This document shows positions 1 to 8,507 of a stretch of 54,875 nt of DNA, one piece after another; position 1 is the stretch's first letter, and every line of letters begins with the position of its first letter. The stretch covers positions 1 through 54,875 of the forward strand of contig JAKUTK010000032.1 in the NCBI GenBank assembly GCA_022448005.1. The letters run 5' to 3'. The notes beneath the pieces are model-generated. The model ran no database searches. It was not told the DNA's origin and worked only from the letters and a program-made list of their open reading frames with translations. This DNA comes from Pseudomonas sp. (lineage in GTDB: Bacteria > Pseudomonadota > Gammaproteobacteria > Pseudomonadales > Pseudomonadaceae). Made by a program: the position numbers and the translations under genes.

Positions 1-818
1 GCCCGGGTGGCGGTGACAGCGAGGTCCAGGTCCGCATCGTTCATCACGATTGCCGGGGCCTTGCCGCCCAGTTCCAGGTTGAGCTTGGTGACGTTCTGCG
101 CCGCAGCGGCCATGATCCGCTGGCCGGTGCCGACGCTGCCGGTGAAGCTGATCATGTCGATCTTGTCGCTGGTGGTCAGCGCGCTGCCGACGCCCGCGCC
201 GCTGCCGCAGACCACGTTGAACACGCCTTTGGGCAGGTCGGTCTCGGCCACCAGCTTGGCGAACTCGAAGCAGTTGTTTGGCGTCTCCTCGCTGGGCTTG
301 ATGACGATGGTGTTACCGGTGACCAATGCTGGCGCCATCTTCCGGGCGATGAGGAAGAACGGGAAGTTCCACGGCAGGATGCCGGCCACTACGCCCAGCG
401 GTTTGCGGAACAGAAAGATGTTCTCGCCCGGGCGGTCGCTGGTAATGATCTCGCCCTCGATCCGCCGCGCCCACTCAGCCATGTAGTCGAGGTAGTCGGC
501 AGTAAAGTTGACCTCGACCAGCGCCAGGCTCTGGATCTTGCCGCCTTCCTCGGTGATGACGCGAGCCAGTCGCTCGGCGTTCTGGCGGATCTTGCTGGCG
601 ATGGCGCGCAGGTAACCGGCGCGTTCGACGGCAGGCTTCTGGCTCCAGGCTTTCTGTGCAGCGCGGGCGGCGGCGATGGCGCGTTCGGCGGTGGCGGCGT
701 CGGATTCCGGCACGCGGGAAAGCACCGTGCCTGTGGCCGGGTTGCGTACCTCGATGAGGTTGTCGCAGGCCACGAAAGCGCCGTCGATGTAGTTCTGGTA
801 GGTCTTTGTGTCAGTCAT
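1..818 (-). CDS. Aldehyde dehydrogenase, AldA-like (partial, C-terminus off the left edge)
   Basis: NAD(P)-dependent aldehyde dehydrogenase; only the N-terminal 272 or so residues lie in the window. Reading the minus strand from the ATG at 818 gives an N-terminus starting MTDTKTYQNYIDGAF, then VEVNFTADYLDYMAEWARR, the PWNFPFFLIARKMAPAL stretch, the cofactor-binding IKPSEETP and SFTGSVGTG segments, and LELGGKAPAIV, which carries the catalytic-site Glu. The catalytic Cys lies beyond the edge. These segments resemble E. coli AldA (lactaldehyde/glycolaldehyde dehydrogenase) more than other classes, from memory. An AGGAG ribosome site sits just before the ATG, and the gene starts 19 bp after the PQQ alcohol dehydrogenase stop. 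The inferred role is oxidation of the aldehyde made by that enzyme to the acid. Confidence 0.9.
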   Translation of the reverse strand, partial: MTDTKTYQNYIDGAFVACDNLIEVRNPATGTVLSRVPESDAATAERAIAAARAAQKAWSQKPAVERAGYLRAIASKIRQNAERLARVITEEGGKIQSLALVEVNFTADYLDYMAEWARRIEGEIITSDRPGENIFLFRKPLGVVAGILPWNFPFFLIARKMAPALVTGNTIVIKPSEETPNNCFEFAKLVAETDLPKGVFNVVCGSGAGVGSALTTSDKIDMISFTGSVGTGQRIMAAAAQNVTKLNLELGGKAPAIVMNDADLDLAVTATR

Positions 819-837
819 GTCGGTCTCCTGAATACGG

Positions 838-2994
838 TCAGTTACTGGCGTTTTTCTGAGTCGGCTGGGGCAGGTCGTTGGGGCCGTGCTCGATTCGGTC
901 GTGGGCGCGCTTGATCAGGTATTGATGGATCTGCTCCATCTGCTCGCGATCGAACGCCTCGGCGAAGGAGGGCATGCCATCGGGGATGCGTGCGCCGTGG
1001 AGGATGCCGACGAACTGGTCATGTTTTTCCGGGGTGAGCATGCGCAGGTCCGGCAGCACGCCGCCGCTGACGGCGTGGATGCCGTGGCACTGCGAGCAGT
1101 AGCCGTCGTACAGCTTGGCGCCGGCCTCGACGGTGGCGGCATCGGCGGTCTGCGGCGGTGGCTTGGGTGCATCTTCACGCGGCGCCGGTTCCTGCAGTTC
1201 GGCCGTACCGCCGAGCTTGTAGGTCAGCACCTGGGCGTAGGGCTGCACCCCGGCGCGCAGCGACAGGGCGCCGGCAAAGGTGGAGAAAGCACCGCCCCAG
1301 CCCGCCATGAAGGTCACGTACTGCTCGCCGTCGACGCTGTAGGTGATGGGCGCGGCCATCACGCCGCTGGCGGCTGGCTGCTCCCAGAGCTTCTTGCCGG
1401 TGTCGGCGGCATAAGCGATGACACGACCATCGGCGCTGCCTTCGAACACCAGGTTGCCTGCGGTGCTCAGGGTGCCGCCGTTGAAGATGGTGACGTAGGG
1501 CACTTCCCACGCCTGCTCTTGCTTGACCGGGTCCCAGGCGATCAGCTTGCCGGACCAGGTGTCGGCGTACTTGCCCAGGCCTTCCGGGTCCTCGGGCATC
1601 ATTCCGGTCTTCAGGCCCAGCTGGTACATGCTCTTGAATTTGTTGCGCGCTGGCGCATCAGGCACGTGCTCGTACCAGGCGGACATGATGTGCGCCGGGA
1701 TGTAGACGAGGCCCGTATCAGGGCTGTAGGACATGGGGTGCCAGTCATGCGCGCCCCAGAAGCCCGGTTGGACCAGCTTCGCCTTCTTCTCGCCTTTCCA
1801 ATAGGCCGCGGCTTCGTCGTCGACGATGGGCCGGCCAGTCTTCAGATCGACGCCCTTGGCCCAGTTGATCGGCACGATGTTTTCGGCCGATAGCAGCTCG
1901 CCCGTGGCGCGGTCGATGACGTAGAAGAAGCCGTTCTTCGGCGCCTGCATCAGCACCTTGCGCTGTTTGCCCTTGATCTCCAGGTCAGCAAGGATCATGT
2001 GCTGAGTGGCGGTGTAGTCCCAGGCATCGCCCGGCGTGGTCTGGTAATGCCAGACGTATTCGCCGGTGTCGGCATTGACTGCGACGATGGAGGACAGGAA
2101 CAGGTTGTCGCCCTTGCCCTCGCTGCGCCAGATGGGGTCCCACAGCGAGCCGTTGCCGACACCGATATAGAGCAGGTTCAGCTCCGGGTCGTAGGCAAAG
2201 GAATCCCACGCGGTACCGCCGCCGCCCTGTTCGACGAAGGCGCGGCCGTGCCAGGTCTTCTTGGCGATCTCCATGCCCTTGCCTTCGGCGGGCTTGTCCG
2301 GATCGCCCGGTACGGTAAAGAAGCGCCAGGCCTGATCACCAGTCTCGGCGTCATAGGCGGTGACGTAGCCGCGCACGCCGAATTCGGCGCCGCCGTTGCC
2401 GATCACCACCTTGCCATTGACCACCCGCGGCGCGCCGGTGATGGAGTAGCTGCGGGCCTTGTCGTAGCGTGTGTCGACCGACCAGACGCGCTCTCCGGTC
2501 TTGGCGTCTATAGCCTCCAGGCGACCGTCGAGCACGCCGACGTAGACCTTGCCTTTCCACACGGCGACGCCGCGGTTGATCGCATCGCAGCAGGCCTCAC
2601 CCGCGCGCGCTCGGTCGGATTTGGGGTCGTATTTCCAGATTTCCTTGCCGGTGCGTGCATCCAGTGCATAGACAATGGAGAAGGGGCCGGTGGTGTACAT
2701 CACGCCGTCGACCACGATGGGCGTGGCTTCGACACCGCGGTCGATGTCCAGCTTGTAGCTCCAGGCCAGGCCGAGATCGTCGACGTTGCCGTCGGTGATC
2801 TTCTTCAGCGGGCTGAAGCGCTGCTCGCCATAGTCGCGGCCGTGACTCATCCAGTTGCCGGGCTCGGCGTCGGCATTGGCGATGCGGTTGCCGTCGACTT
2901 CGGCGGCGTGCAGCGGCAGGGACAGCAGGGCGGCAAGGCTGGCGCCAAGCAGTGTGGTGGGCCGTCGGCCCAGGTAGGGATCTAGGTGCTTCAT
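838..2994 (-). CDS. Quinohemoprotein (PQQ and haem c) alcohol dehydrogenase
   Basis: Periplasmic type II alcohol dehydrogenase that oxidises alcohols to aldehydes with PQQ and passes electrons through a fused cytochrome c. At 718 residues it has the usual length for this class. It has a signal peptide (residues 1-30, ending LPLHA), an eight-bladed propeller with repeated DAxTGxxxW motifs (DARTGKEIW, DAKTGERVW, NADTGEYVW, DTGKKLWEQ), and the vicinal cysteine pair GEACCD at 135-136 that stacks on PQQ. A C-terminal cytochrome domain carries the haem motif CSQCH at 633-637, with a downstream Met (GMPSF) as likely sixth ligand. The family includes the soluble quinohaem ADHs of Pseudomonas putida and Comamonas. 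It is the first gene of an operon with the aldehyde dehydrogenase, behind a sigma-54-type promoter at 3053-3067. Confidence 0.95.
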   Translation of the reverse strand: MKHLDPYLGRRPTTLLGASLAALLSLPLHAAEVDGNRIANADAEPGNWMSHGRDYGEQRFSPLKKITDGNVDDLGLAWSYKLDIDRGVEATPIVVDGVMYTTGPFSIVYALDARTGKEIWKYDPKSDRARAGEACCDAINRGVAVWKGKVYVGVLDGRLEAIDAKTGERVWSVDTRYDKARSYSITGAPRVVNGKVVIGNGGAEFGVRGYVTAYDAETGDQAWRFFTVPGDPDKPAEGKGMEIAKKTWHGRAFVEQGGGGTAWDSFAYDPELNLLYIGVGNGSLWDPIWRSEGKGDNLFLSSIVAVNADTGEYVWHYQTTPGDAWDYTATQHMILADLEIKGKQRKVLMQAPKNGFFYVIDRATGELLSAENIVPINWAKGVDLKTGRPIVDDEAAAYWKGEKKAKLVQPGFWGAHDWHPMSYSPDTGLVYIPAHIMSAWYEHVPDAPARNKFKSMYQLGLKTGMMPEDPEGLGKYADTWSGKLIAWDPVKQEQAWEVPYVTIFNGGTLSTAGNLVFEGSADGRVIAYAADTGKKLWEQPAASGVMAAPITYSVDGEQYVTFMAGWGGAFSTFAGALSLRAGVQPYAQVLTYKLGGTAELQEPAPREDAPKPPPQTADAATVEAGAKLYDGYCSQCHGIHAVSGGVLPDLRMLTPEKHDQFVGILHGARIPDGMPSFAEAFDREQMEQIHQYLIKRAHDRIEHGPNDLPQPTQKNASN

Positions 2995-3052
2995 CGCAGG
3001 CTCTCTCTTGTTATTGGTCTGGCCGCCCCGTGGGGCAGGTCTTTCAGGGAGA

Positions 3053-3067
3053 GCAACCGCTGTGCCA
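3053..3067 (-). promoter_or_regulatory. Sigma-54 (-24/-12) promoter of the PQQ alcohol dehydrogenase operon
   Basis: On the minus strand the sequence reads TGGCACAGCGGTTGC, which matches the RpoN consensus TGGCAC-N5-TTGC at every fixed base, with GG and GC ten bases apart. It lies about 60 bp upstream of the ATG at 2994. Transcription would start near 3042 and need an enhancer-binding activator. Confidence 0.85.
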
Positions 3068-3141
3068 GCCGTTGCGATTTGGCAGCAAAGCCAGCTATGG
3101 CGCTGGCTGGCGCGGGCCGGGGTCGCCGCGCCTTAAGCGGC

Positions 3142-3195
3142 TTGTCGCAACCAAACCGTTGCGCGGCTGCGACAACTGTCGCGCGGCTGCGACAA
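3142..3195. promoter_or_regulatory. Probable upstream activator sites for a sigma-54 activator
   Basis: A perfect 6+6 palindrome TGTCGC-N6-GCGACA lies at 3177-3194. A second, looser pair, TTGTCGCA (3142-3149) and TGCGACAA (3168-3175), flanks it. The 15-mer GCGCGGCTGCGACAA is repeated directly at 3161-3175 and 3181-3195. The block sits roughly 100-153 bp upstream of the predicted sigma-54 start near 3042, the usual enhancer distance. TGTCGC half-sites are typical of AcoR-like activators (family knowledge). Which protein binds here is inference; no intact activator gene is in the window. The rest of the 2995-3537 gap shows no gene. Confidence 0.65.
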
Positions 3196-3537
3196 AGACG
3201 CGCGCCTCAGAGCCTGTTATCCGCAGACTGGATGCAGAGGCGGCGCTTGAGAATGGCCTGCCGAGGCAGTAGGACTGCCGGCTGGCAAGCCGTTGCGGAG
3301 GCGTAAACGGCAACGATTGACGTCTTCAGGCTTGCTTGGCATGTGCGTTGCCTTAACGACGCACAGGCCTCTGCAGGGTTTTCCGCATCGGGTGGTTTCT
3401 GTACTTTGAACGCGCGTTCCGGTGCGCCTGTTCCCGAGGCTGCCCAATCGCGCCCTCTTGGCCAGCGCAATTGAGCGGTTTGCCTGGCAGCAGCGGTTGG
3501 CGACAGCCACGTCACTTCATAACAACAAGGTTCAACC

Positions 3538-5538
3538 ATGTATCGACTCTTACTTGCCGGATCGCTCTTGTTGGCTACCGGACCGTTGCTCGCACAGACG
3601 AGCGAACCGCTCACCCTTGATCCCCTGTTGGTGAGCTCGCCCCGAGCCGAATCCGACTGGTTTACCTTGCCGATGGCGGTATCCGCCGTGTCGGCGCAGG
3701 ACCATCCGGGCGAGCAGTTGCTCACCCTCGACAGCCTGCTCGGGCCTGTGCCGGGCGCGCTTTCGCAGAGCCGCTACAACCTGGCCCAGGGCATGCGCTT
3801 GTCCATTCGCGGCTTTGGTTCCCGCTCCAGTTTTGGCGTTCGTGGCGTGCGGGTGCTGGTCGACGGGGTGCCGCTGACCATGCCTGACGGGCAGACCGAA
3901 ATGGATGGGCTGGATACCTCGTTGGTGGAGCGCATCGAGGTGATCCGCGGACCCTCGTCGACCATTTACGGCAATGCTGCCGGTGGCGTACTGGCGATCC
4001 AGACGCGGCAGCCAGGGAATACGCCGTTCACGCAGGTCGAGGTGACCGGCGGCGAGCTGGGCTATCGCCGCATGCGCGCGGAAACCAGTGGCAGCGCCGG
4101 ATCACTGGGTGCCTTGCTCGCGGTCAACGCCACACAGCTCGACGGCTACCGCACGCACGGTACCGCTGAAACCAACCACCTCACCGGCAAGCTGCGCTGG
4201 CAAGGGGAGGGCGGCACGCTCGGCCTCACCCTGCATGCGATCGACAACCGAGCCGAAGATCCCGGTGGGTTGAACCTGAACCAGGTCCGGGCGGACCGTT
4301 CCCAGGCGCGGCCGCAGAGCCTTCAGTTCGATGCTGACGAAACTGTCGAGCAGCAACGCCTTTCGCTGGTCTGGGATGGCCAGGCCGGCGGCAACGATAC
4401 CTACCAGCTGCGCAGCTATTACGGCCAGCGCGAGTTCAGCAACCGTCTCCCTTTGCAGAACAACGGCCAGACAGCCTACGACCGCTGGTTTGCCGGAGTA
4501 GGTGCCCAGCGCACCTTTAACCGGGAACTGGCGGGCCTGCCACATCAGTTGACCGTCGGGATGGACCTGGAAAGCCAGCGGGATGAGCGCTCGCGCAACG
4601 ACAACCTGCCCGGCGGCATCACCGGCGCCCTGACTCAGCGCCAGCGCGAAACGGCGGACAGCCGGGGTGTGTTTATCGAAGATCAGCTGCGCCTGGGCGA
4701 CGCCTGGCTGCTCACCGCAGGCGCGCGCTTCGACAGCGTGCGGCTCGAGGCGAAAGACCGCTACCTGAGCGACGGCGATGCCTCGGGCGAGCGCAACCTG
4801 GACGACTGGAACTACAGCCTGGGGCTGAGCCGACAACTGGACGCCCATCATGTGGCGTACGTGCGTTATGCGACATCCTTCGAGACGCCGACCATCAACG
4901 AAATGGCCAACCCAACCGGGGGCGGTTTCAACCCATCGCTTGGCGCGGCGCAGGCGGTCAATCGCGAAATAGGCTTCAAGGGCGAGCACCCGGGATTGCG
5001 CTACGAAGCGGTGCTCTACAGCATGCGCATCGAAGACGAGCTGGTGCCGGAAGTCGACGGACGCACCTTCTACACCAACGCGGGGCGTTCAAGCCGCGAC
5101 GGTGTCGAACTCAGCGGGGATTGGTTGCTGGGCCACTACTGGCGATTGACCGGTGCATGGAGTTACAACCGTTACCGTTTCGACCAATTCCAGGGCTACG
5201 ACGGCAACCGCATCCCGGGGATTCCGAGGCAGAGCCTGTTCGCCGAAGTCAGCTATGACCGTGACGACTGGTATGCACGAGTCAACGTCAATGCCTACGA
5301 CCATCAGTACGCGGACAACGCCAACCGCGACCGCGTGGCCGGCTACGCGGTAACCAACGCCCGCCTGGGTTGGCGGATGGTGTGGGGCGACCAGCGGTGG
5401 GAACCTTACATCGGCATCGACAACCTTTTGGACCGCGACTACTACGACAACCTGCGTATCAACGATAACTTCGGCCGCTACTACGAGCCTGCTCCAGGGC
5501 GGACGATCTATGCGGGAGCGAAGCTGGCATTCAACTAA
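3538..5538 (+). CDS. TonB-dependent outer-membrane receptor, YncD/PqqU-like
   Basis: A 666-residue outer-membrane receptor. It has a signal peptide (residues 1-20, ending LLAQ), a plug domain with LSIRGFGSRSSFGVRGVR and VDGVPLTMPDGQ, the plug end IRGPSSTIYGNAAGGV, and a long beta-barrel rich in alternating aromatic residues that ends in the aromatic/hydrophobic strand AGAKLAFN. The motif order FGSRS-FGVRG-VDGxPxTMPDGQ and the later AEDPGGLN recall E. coli YncD, since named PqqU and described as the TonB-dependent PQQ importer. The gene is divergent from a PQQ-dependent dehydrogenase, which fits PQQ uptake. The substrate assignment is inference from similarity recalled from memory plus context; a siderophore receptor is the alternative. 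Confidence 0.85.
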   Translation: MYRLLLAGSLLLATGPLLAQTSEPLTLDPLLVSSPRAESDWFTLPMAVSAVSAQDHPGEQLLTLDSLLGPVPGALSQSRYNLAQGMRLSIRGFGSRSSFGVRGVRVLVDGVPLTMPDGQTEMDGLDTSLVERIEVIRGPSSTIYGNAAGGVLAIQTRQPGNTPFTQVEVTGGELGYRRMRAETSGSAGSLGALLAVNATQLDGYRTHGTAETNHLTGKLRWQGEGGTLGLTLHAIDNRAEDPGGLNLNQVRADRSQARPQSLQFDADETVEQQRLSLVWDGQAGGNDTYQLRSYYGQREFSNRLPLQNNGQTAYDRWFAGVGAQRTFNRELAGLPHQLTVGMDLESQRDERSRNDNLPGGITGALTQRQRETADSRGVFIEDQLRLGDAWLLTAGARFDSVRLEAKDRYLSDGDASGERNLDDWNYSLGLSRQLDAHHVAYVRYATSFETPTINEMANPTGGGFNPSLGAAQAVNREIGFKGEHPGLRYEAVLYSMRIEDELVPEVDGRTFYTNAGRSSRDGVELSGDWLLGHYWRLTGAWSYNRYRFDQFQGYDGNRIPGIPRQSLFAEVSYDRDDWYARVNVNAYDHQYADNANRDRVAGYAVTNARLGWRMVWGDQRWEPYIGIDNLLDRDYYDNLRINDNFGRYYEPAPGRTIYAGAKLAFN

Positions 5539-5746
5539 TGGCTTGGATTTTGGGGCGATGCGCTGTGGGCGCGCTCGCAGCCATCGCAACGGAATCAAAG
5601 GAGGGCGCCGGAACTGAACCTATCCAGCACCACTGCTCAGCCCGGCTCAGTTGCGAATTGAGTTCCAGCGCGCGCACCGCGATCTCTGACTCGCTTCCCG
5701 ATGTTGGGCTTTGCACATGCTCAACGGTTACCGGTCGGCAGTGGCC

Positions 5747-6649
5747 TTACGCCTCATCCGGCCCCGGCATCACGCGCTCCAACCGCGGACACGCCCATTC
5801 AACGAATGCACGCACCCTAGGCGACAGCTGCAAGGCGTGGGGGTAGACCATTTGGATCGGCAGGTCTTCAGGTTCGTAATCCTTGAGTACTCTCACCAGA
5901 CGACCATCAGCCAGTTCATCGGCGACCTGATAGTGCATCAGCCGTGTGATGCCCACGCCCTGTATACAAGCCAGGCTGGCAGCGCGGATCTGGTTGCAGG
6001 TCAGACGCGGTGTGATTTCTTCGGCCTGTTCCTTTTCACCGTGGCGGTAGTACCAGTGACGGCCTTGGCCAGCGAAGGCGATGCAGGCGTGGTCCTCGAG
6101 GGCGGCCGGTGTGTCTATGGCCGGAGCGGTGCTAAGGTAGTCAGGGCTGGCACAGGTGACCAGACGGGTGCTGCCGATCTGTCGAGCGACCATGGCCGAG
6201 TCGGGCAGGTGGCCGATGCGCAGCGCGAGGTCGAGGCGCTCGTCGAGCAGCGGGACGATCTGGTCGCTCAGGTTCAGCTCGACTCGAATCTCTGCATGTT
6301 CCTTGAGAAATTCGTTCACCAGCGGTGCGACATAACGCTGACCGAACTCCATCGGCGCGGTGATGCGCAGCAGGCCGCGAACGGCACCGTCGCTGGCCTC
6401 CAGGCGCTGCTCCATGTCGGCGAAGTCCGCCAGCATGCGACGGCTCCAAGCGAGATATTCCGTGCCTTCGTTAGTGAGGGCCATGCGCCGGGTGCTGCGG
6501 TTCAGCAGGCGCACGCCGAGCTGGCGCTCCAGCGCAGCCAGCGAGCGCACCACTGATGCCACCGACTGCCCGGTTGCCCCAGCCGCCGAGCTCAAACTGC
6601 CGTTGTCGACAATCCTCACGAAATTGGCCATCGCCTTGAGCTTGTCCAT
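5747..6649 (-). CDS. LysR-family transcriptional regulator
   Basis: A 300-residue LysR regulator. The N-terminal winged helix-turn-helix (about residues 3-62) includes MANFVRIVDNGSLSSAA, RSLAALERQLGVRLLNRSTR and ALTNEGTEYL. The C-terminal substrate-binding domain includes GLLRITAPMEFGQRYVAPLV and ERLDLALRIGHLPDS. The ATG at 6649 is preferred over the GTG two codons upstream because it gives the usual MDKLKAM start. It is divergent from the glyoxalase-fold/GST pair across a 111-bp gap, the classic arrangement in which a LysR protein controls its neighbour and itself. The inducer is unknown. Confidence 0.92.
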   Translation of the reverse strand: MDKLKAMANFVRIVDNGSLSSAAGATGQSVASVVRSLAALERQLGVRLLNRSTRRMALTNEGTEYLAWSRRMLADFADMEQRLEASDGAVRGLLRITAPMEFGQRYVAPLVNEFLKEHAEIRVELNLSDQIVPLLDERLDLALRIGHLPDSAMVARQIGSTRLVTCASPDYLSTAPAIDTPAALEDHACIAFAGQGRHWYYRHGEKEQAEEITPRLTCNQIRAASLACIQGVGITRLMHYQVADELADGRLVRVLKDYEPEDLPIQMVYPHALQLSPRVRAFVEWACPRLERVMPGPDEA

Positions 6650-6760
6650 TGCCACCTTCGATTAGTGCGATTGCTGCATAGATGTTGTCAGGGCGGCGGC
6701 ATAGGTGAAAACCGCTTTCCGGTTGAGACTGCAGGGAATGAGGTCTTTGGAGTTTCGCAC

Positions 6761-7189
6761 ATGAATCGGTCAGCGAGTCCCGCTCGCATTGTCGCCTATG
6801 ACCATATCGGCATTCGTGTCAGCGACAGGCCGCGCGCGATGGCCTTCTACCAAGCGCTAGGCTTCGTCGAGAGCGCGAGCTTTCCGCTGTTCGAGGCGAA
6901 TGAAATGCTCAGCCCGGATGGCGTGCGCATCAACCTGATATTCAATGGCGCGCGTGCTCAGGACTCGCACAACGTGCTGCTGGACGCGCCGGTCAAGCGT
7001 CCCGGCATGACTCATCCAGCCTTTATCGTCGATGACCTGGAGGCTCTTCAGGGCTGGCTGGACCAGCAGGGCATCGTCATTACCGAGGGACCGCATCCCA
7101 TCGGCCCGCGACGGATCGCGCTGTTCATTCGCGACCCCGACGGCAATGTTCTTGAATTCAATCAGCTCATCAGAGGAGGTACGCAATGA
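6761..7189 (+). CDS. VOC (glyoxalase/bleomycin-resistance fold) protein
   Basis: A 142-residue single vicinal-oxygen-chelate protein. DHIGIRVSDRPRAMAFYQALGF opens the first beta-alpha-beta-beta-beta unit, with a metal-site His, and RRIALFIRDPDGNVLEFNQL closes the second, with a metal-site Glu. The family covers glyoxalase I-like lyases, extradiol dioxygenases and thiol-transfer enzymes, so the substrate cannot be read from sequence. The ATG at 6761 fits the family N-terminus; the open frame extends upstream to 6665, but those residues look like leader. Its TGA overlaps the next ATG (ATGA), so it is translationally coupled to the GST. Detoxification of an electrophile with glutathione is a reasonable guess. 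Confidence 0.88.
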   Translation: MNRSASPARIVAYDHIGIRVSDRPRAMAFYQALGFVESASFPLFEANEMLSPDGVRINLIFNGARAQDSHNVLLDAPVKRPGMTHPAFIVDDLEALQGWLDQQGIVITEGPHPIGPRRIALFIRDPDGNVLEFNQLIRGGTQ

Positions 7190-7773
7190 AACTGTACGAC
7201 CTGGGTCCGTCCGGCAATTGCTACAAGGTGCGGCTGTTCGCAGCGCTGGCAAATATCGATCTGGAGCTTATAGCCGTCGATTTTCTCAATGGCGAACACA
7301 AGAGGCCGCCACTGTCCGAACTGAACCCGCTGAGGCAATTACCCATTCTGGATGACGCCGGGTATGTCGTTCGCGACTCGCAGGCCATTCTGGTTTATCT
7401 CGCCGGTACCTACGGCGGCCTGGCGTGGTGGCCGGACAATCCCCGCGGGCAGGCGGAGATCGTGCAGTGGCTGTCCTTTACCGCCAACGAGATTCAGCAC
7501 AGCGTGAATGCGGCGCGGCTGGTGCAGAAGTTCGGCTATCCGCTGGACAAGGCCGCGGCGCTGGCGAAGGCACCGGAAGTGCTCCAACAGCTGGACGACC
7601 ATCTGCAGCACAACGACTGGCTGGCGCTCGACCGGCCTACCATCGCCGATTGCGCGGTTTACCCCTATGTGGTGCTGGCGCCGGAGGGCGATGTGGATCT
7701 CACGCCGTACAGCCACGTGGCGGACTGGATGAAGCGCCTGGAAGCGTTGCCGGGCTATCTGACCAAGCCTTGA
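7186..7773 (+). CDS. Glutathione S-transferase
   Basis: A 195-residue cytosolic GST. The N-terminal thioredoxin-like domain (about residues 1-78) starts MKLYDLGPSGNCYKVRLF and has the cis-Pro segment NPLRQLPIL and the glutathione-binding VRDSQAILVYLA (with the DS/ES motif). The all-helical C-terminal domain includes the conserved LDRPTIADCAVYPYV N-cap region. A strong AGAGGAGGT ribosome site lies within the end of the preceding VOC gene, with a 4-base overlap, so the two form an operon. The likely role is conjugation of a small electrophile. It is shorter than many GSTs but complete. Confidence 0.92.
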   Translation: MKLYDLGPSGNCYKVRLFAALANIDLELIAVDFLNGEHKRPPLSELNPLRQLPILDDAGYVVRDSQAILVYLAGTYGGLAWWPDNPRGQAEIVQWLSFTANEIQHSVNAARLVQKFGYPLDKAAALAKAPEVLQQLDDHLQHNDWLALDRPTIADCAVYPYVVLAPEGDVDLTPYSHVADWMKRLEALPGYLTKP

Positions 7774-8507
7774 CTCTGCAGCAGCGCCGACTGCATAGGC
7801 GCCCCGGTAGCGCGGGTCGCCGTTCGCGATATGGGTTCAGAAGCTCGCACGCCGACATCGCTGGAACGTCAGTGCGGTGGCGCGGGAGCTTGGCGTGTCG
7901 CGGCCGACAGTGTACCGGCGCATGCGCGTGCTGGGGATCGAAGCGCCGGTGTGAACGGCATGGGGTGCTACTCGCTGCCGGGCTAATCCGACGGCGTTTC
8001 CGTTTGAGCGGCGATATCGAACGCAACGCGCCAGTTGTGCTGCCCTTATAGCCGGTGCACTGGTGCCGTATTGATGGCTTTGGGAGCATCAGGTCAGGCA
8101 GCTATTCGCACGTGGCATCGGCTCGCATCAGTCGCTGTCGCGCAGCTGGCTTTGTCGTACGGCTGATCATTCTCGCCACCGTAGGTGTGGGAAGTGTCAT
8201 GTTTACCCTGCAACCAAGAAGAGCGGGCGGACCTTGTAACTGGCCTGTTGCGCGTCGGCACAGTTCACGCGCCGCGCATACGAGCAGCAGCATGGCGGCC
8301 TCTGGGTGCGCCATGGATTATTGGCGAACGCGCTTTCGACGATGCCGCAGGAGTTAGTTTGCGCCCGCATCGCCGATGGCGGATTGGCTATGCTGTCGCG
8401 CATTCAAGCGATGCTCGTGCAGCGATACACATCAGACTTCGGCGGGCCGAACGATGCCGGTGCCGGCGAATATCATTTAAGTCATCCCGTTAGCAGAGGA
8501 GCGATCC
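7774..8507. other. Gene-poor stretch with a regulator remnant
   Basis: This 734-bp stretch lies between the GST and oxidoreductase genes. The only recognisable content is the C-terminal helix-turn-helix remnant at 7841-7954. The open frames here have no domain I recognise and no convincing ribosome site. The ribosome site of the next gene (AGAGGAG) is at the right end. Confidence 0.5.
7841..7954 (+). pseudogene. Remnant of an AcoR-type sigma-54 activator (C-terminal Fis helix-turn-helix only)
   Basis: Frame 2 here reads KLARRHRWNVSAVARELGV, then SRPTVYRRMRVLGIEAPV and a stop at 7952-7954. This is the Fis-type DNA-binding end of a sigma-54 enhancer-binding protein of the AcoR kind. No AAA+ domain (GAFTGA, Walker motifs) precedes it and there is no start codon with a ribosome site. 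It is therefore a decayed stub of a gene that once ran in the same direction as the GST. It matters because the sigma-54 promoter at 3053 needs an activator of this kind. The assignment rests on motif recognition over about 37 residues. Confidence 0.6.

Noticed and set aside
886-2985. Long plus-strand open frames opposite the alcohol dehydrogenase
   Set aside because: They lie antisense to a gene with full domain evidence, show no domain of their own and follow the high-GC third-position pattern of shadows.
4102-4989. 295-codon minus-strand frame inside the TonB receptor gene
   Set aside because: Antisense to a well-supported receptor, with no recognisable domain or ribosome site.
5553-5588. 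Imperfect hairpin after the TonB receptor (GCGATG-GCTG with CAGC-CATCGC)
   Set aside because: Long loop, a bulge and no T run on either strand, so not called as a terminator.
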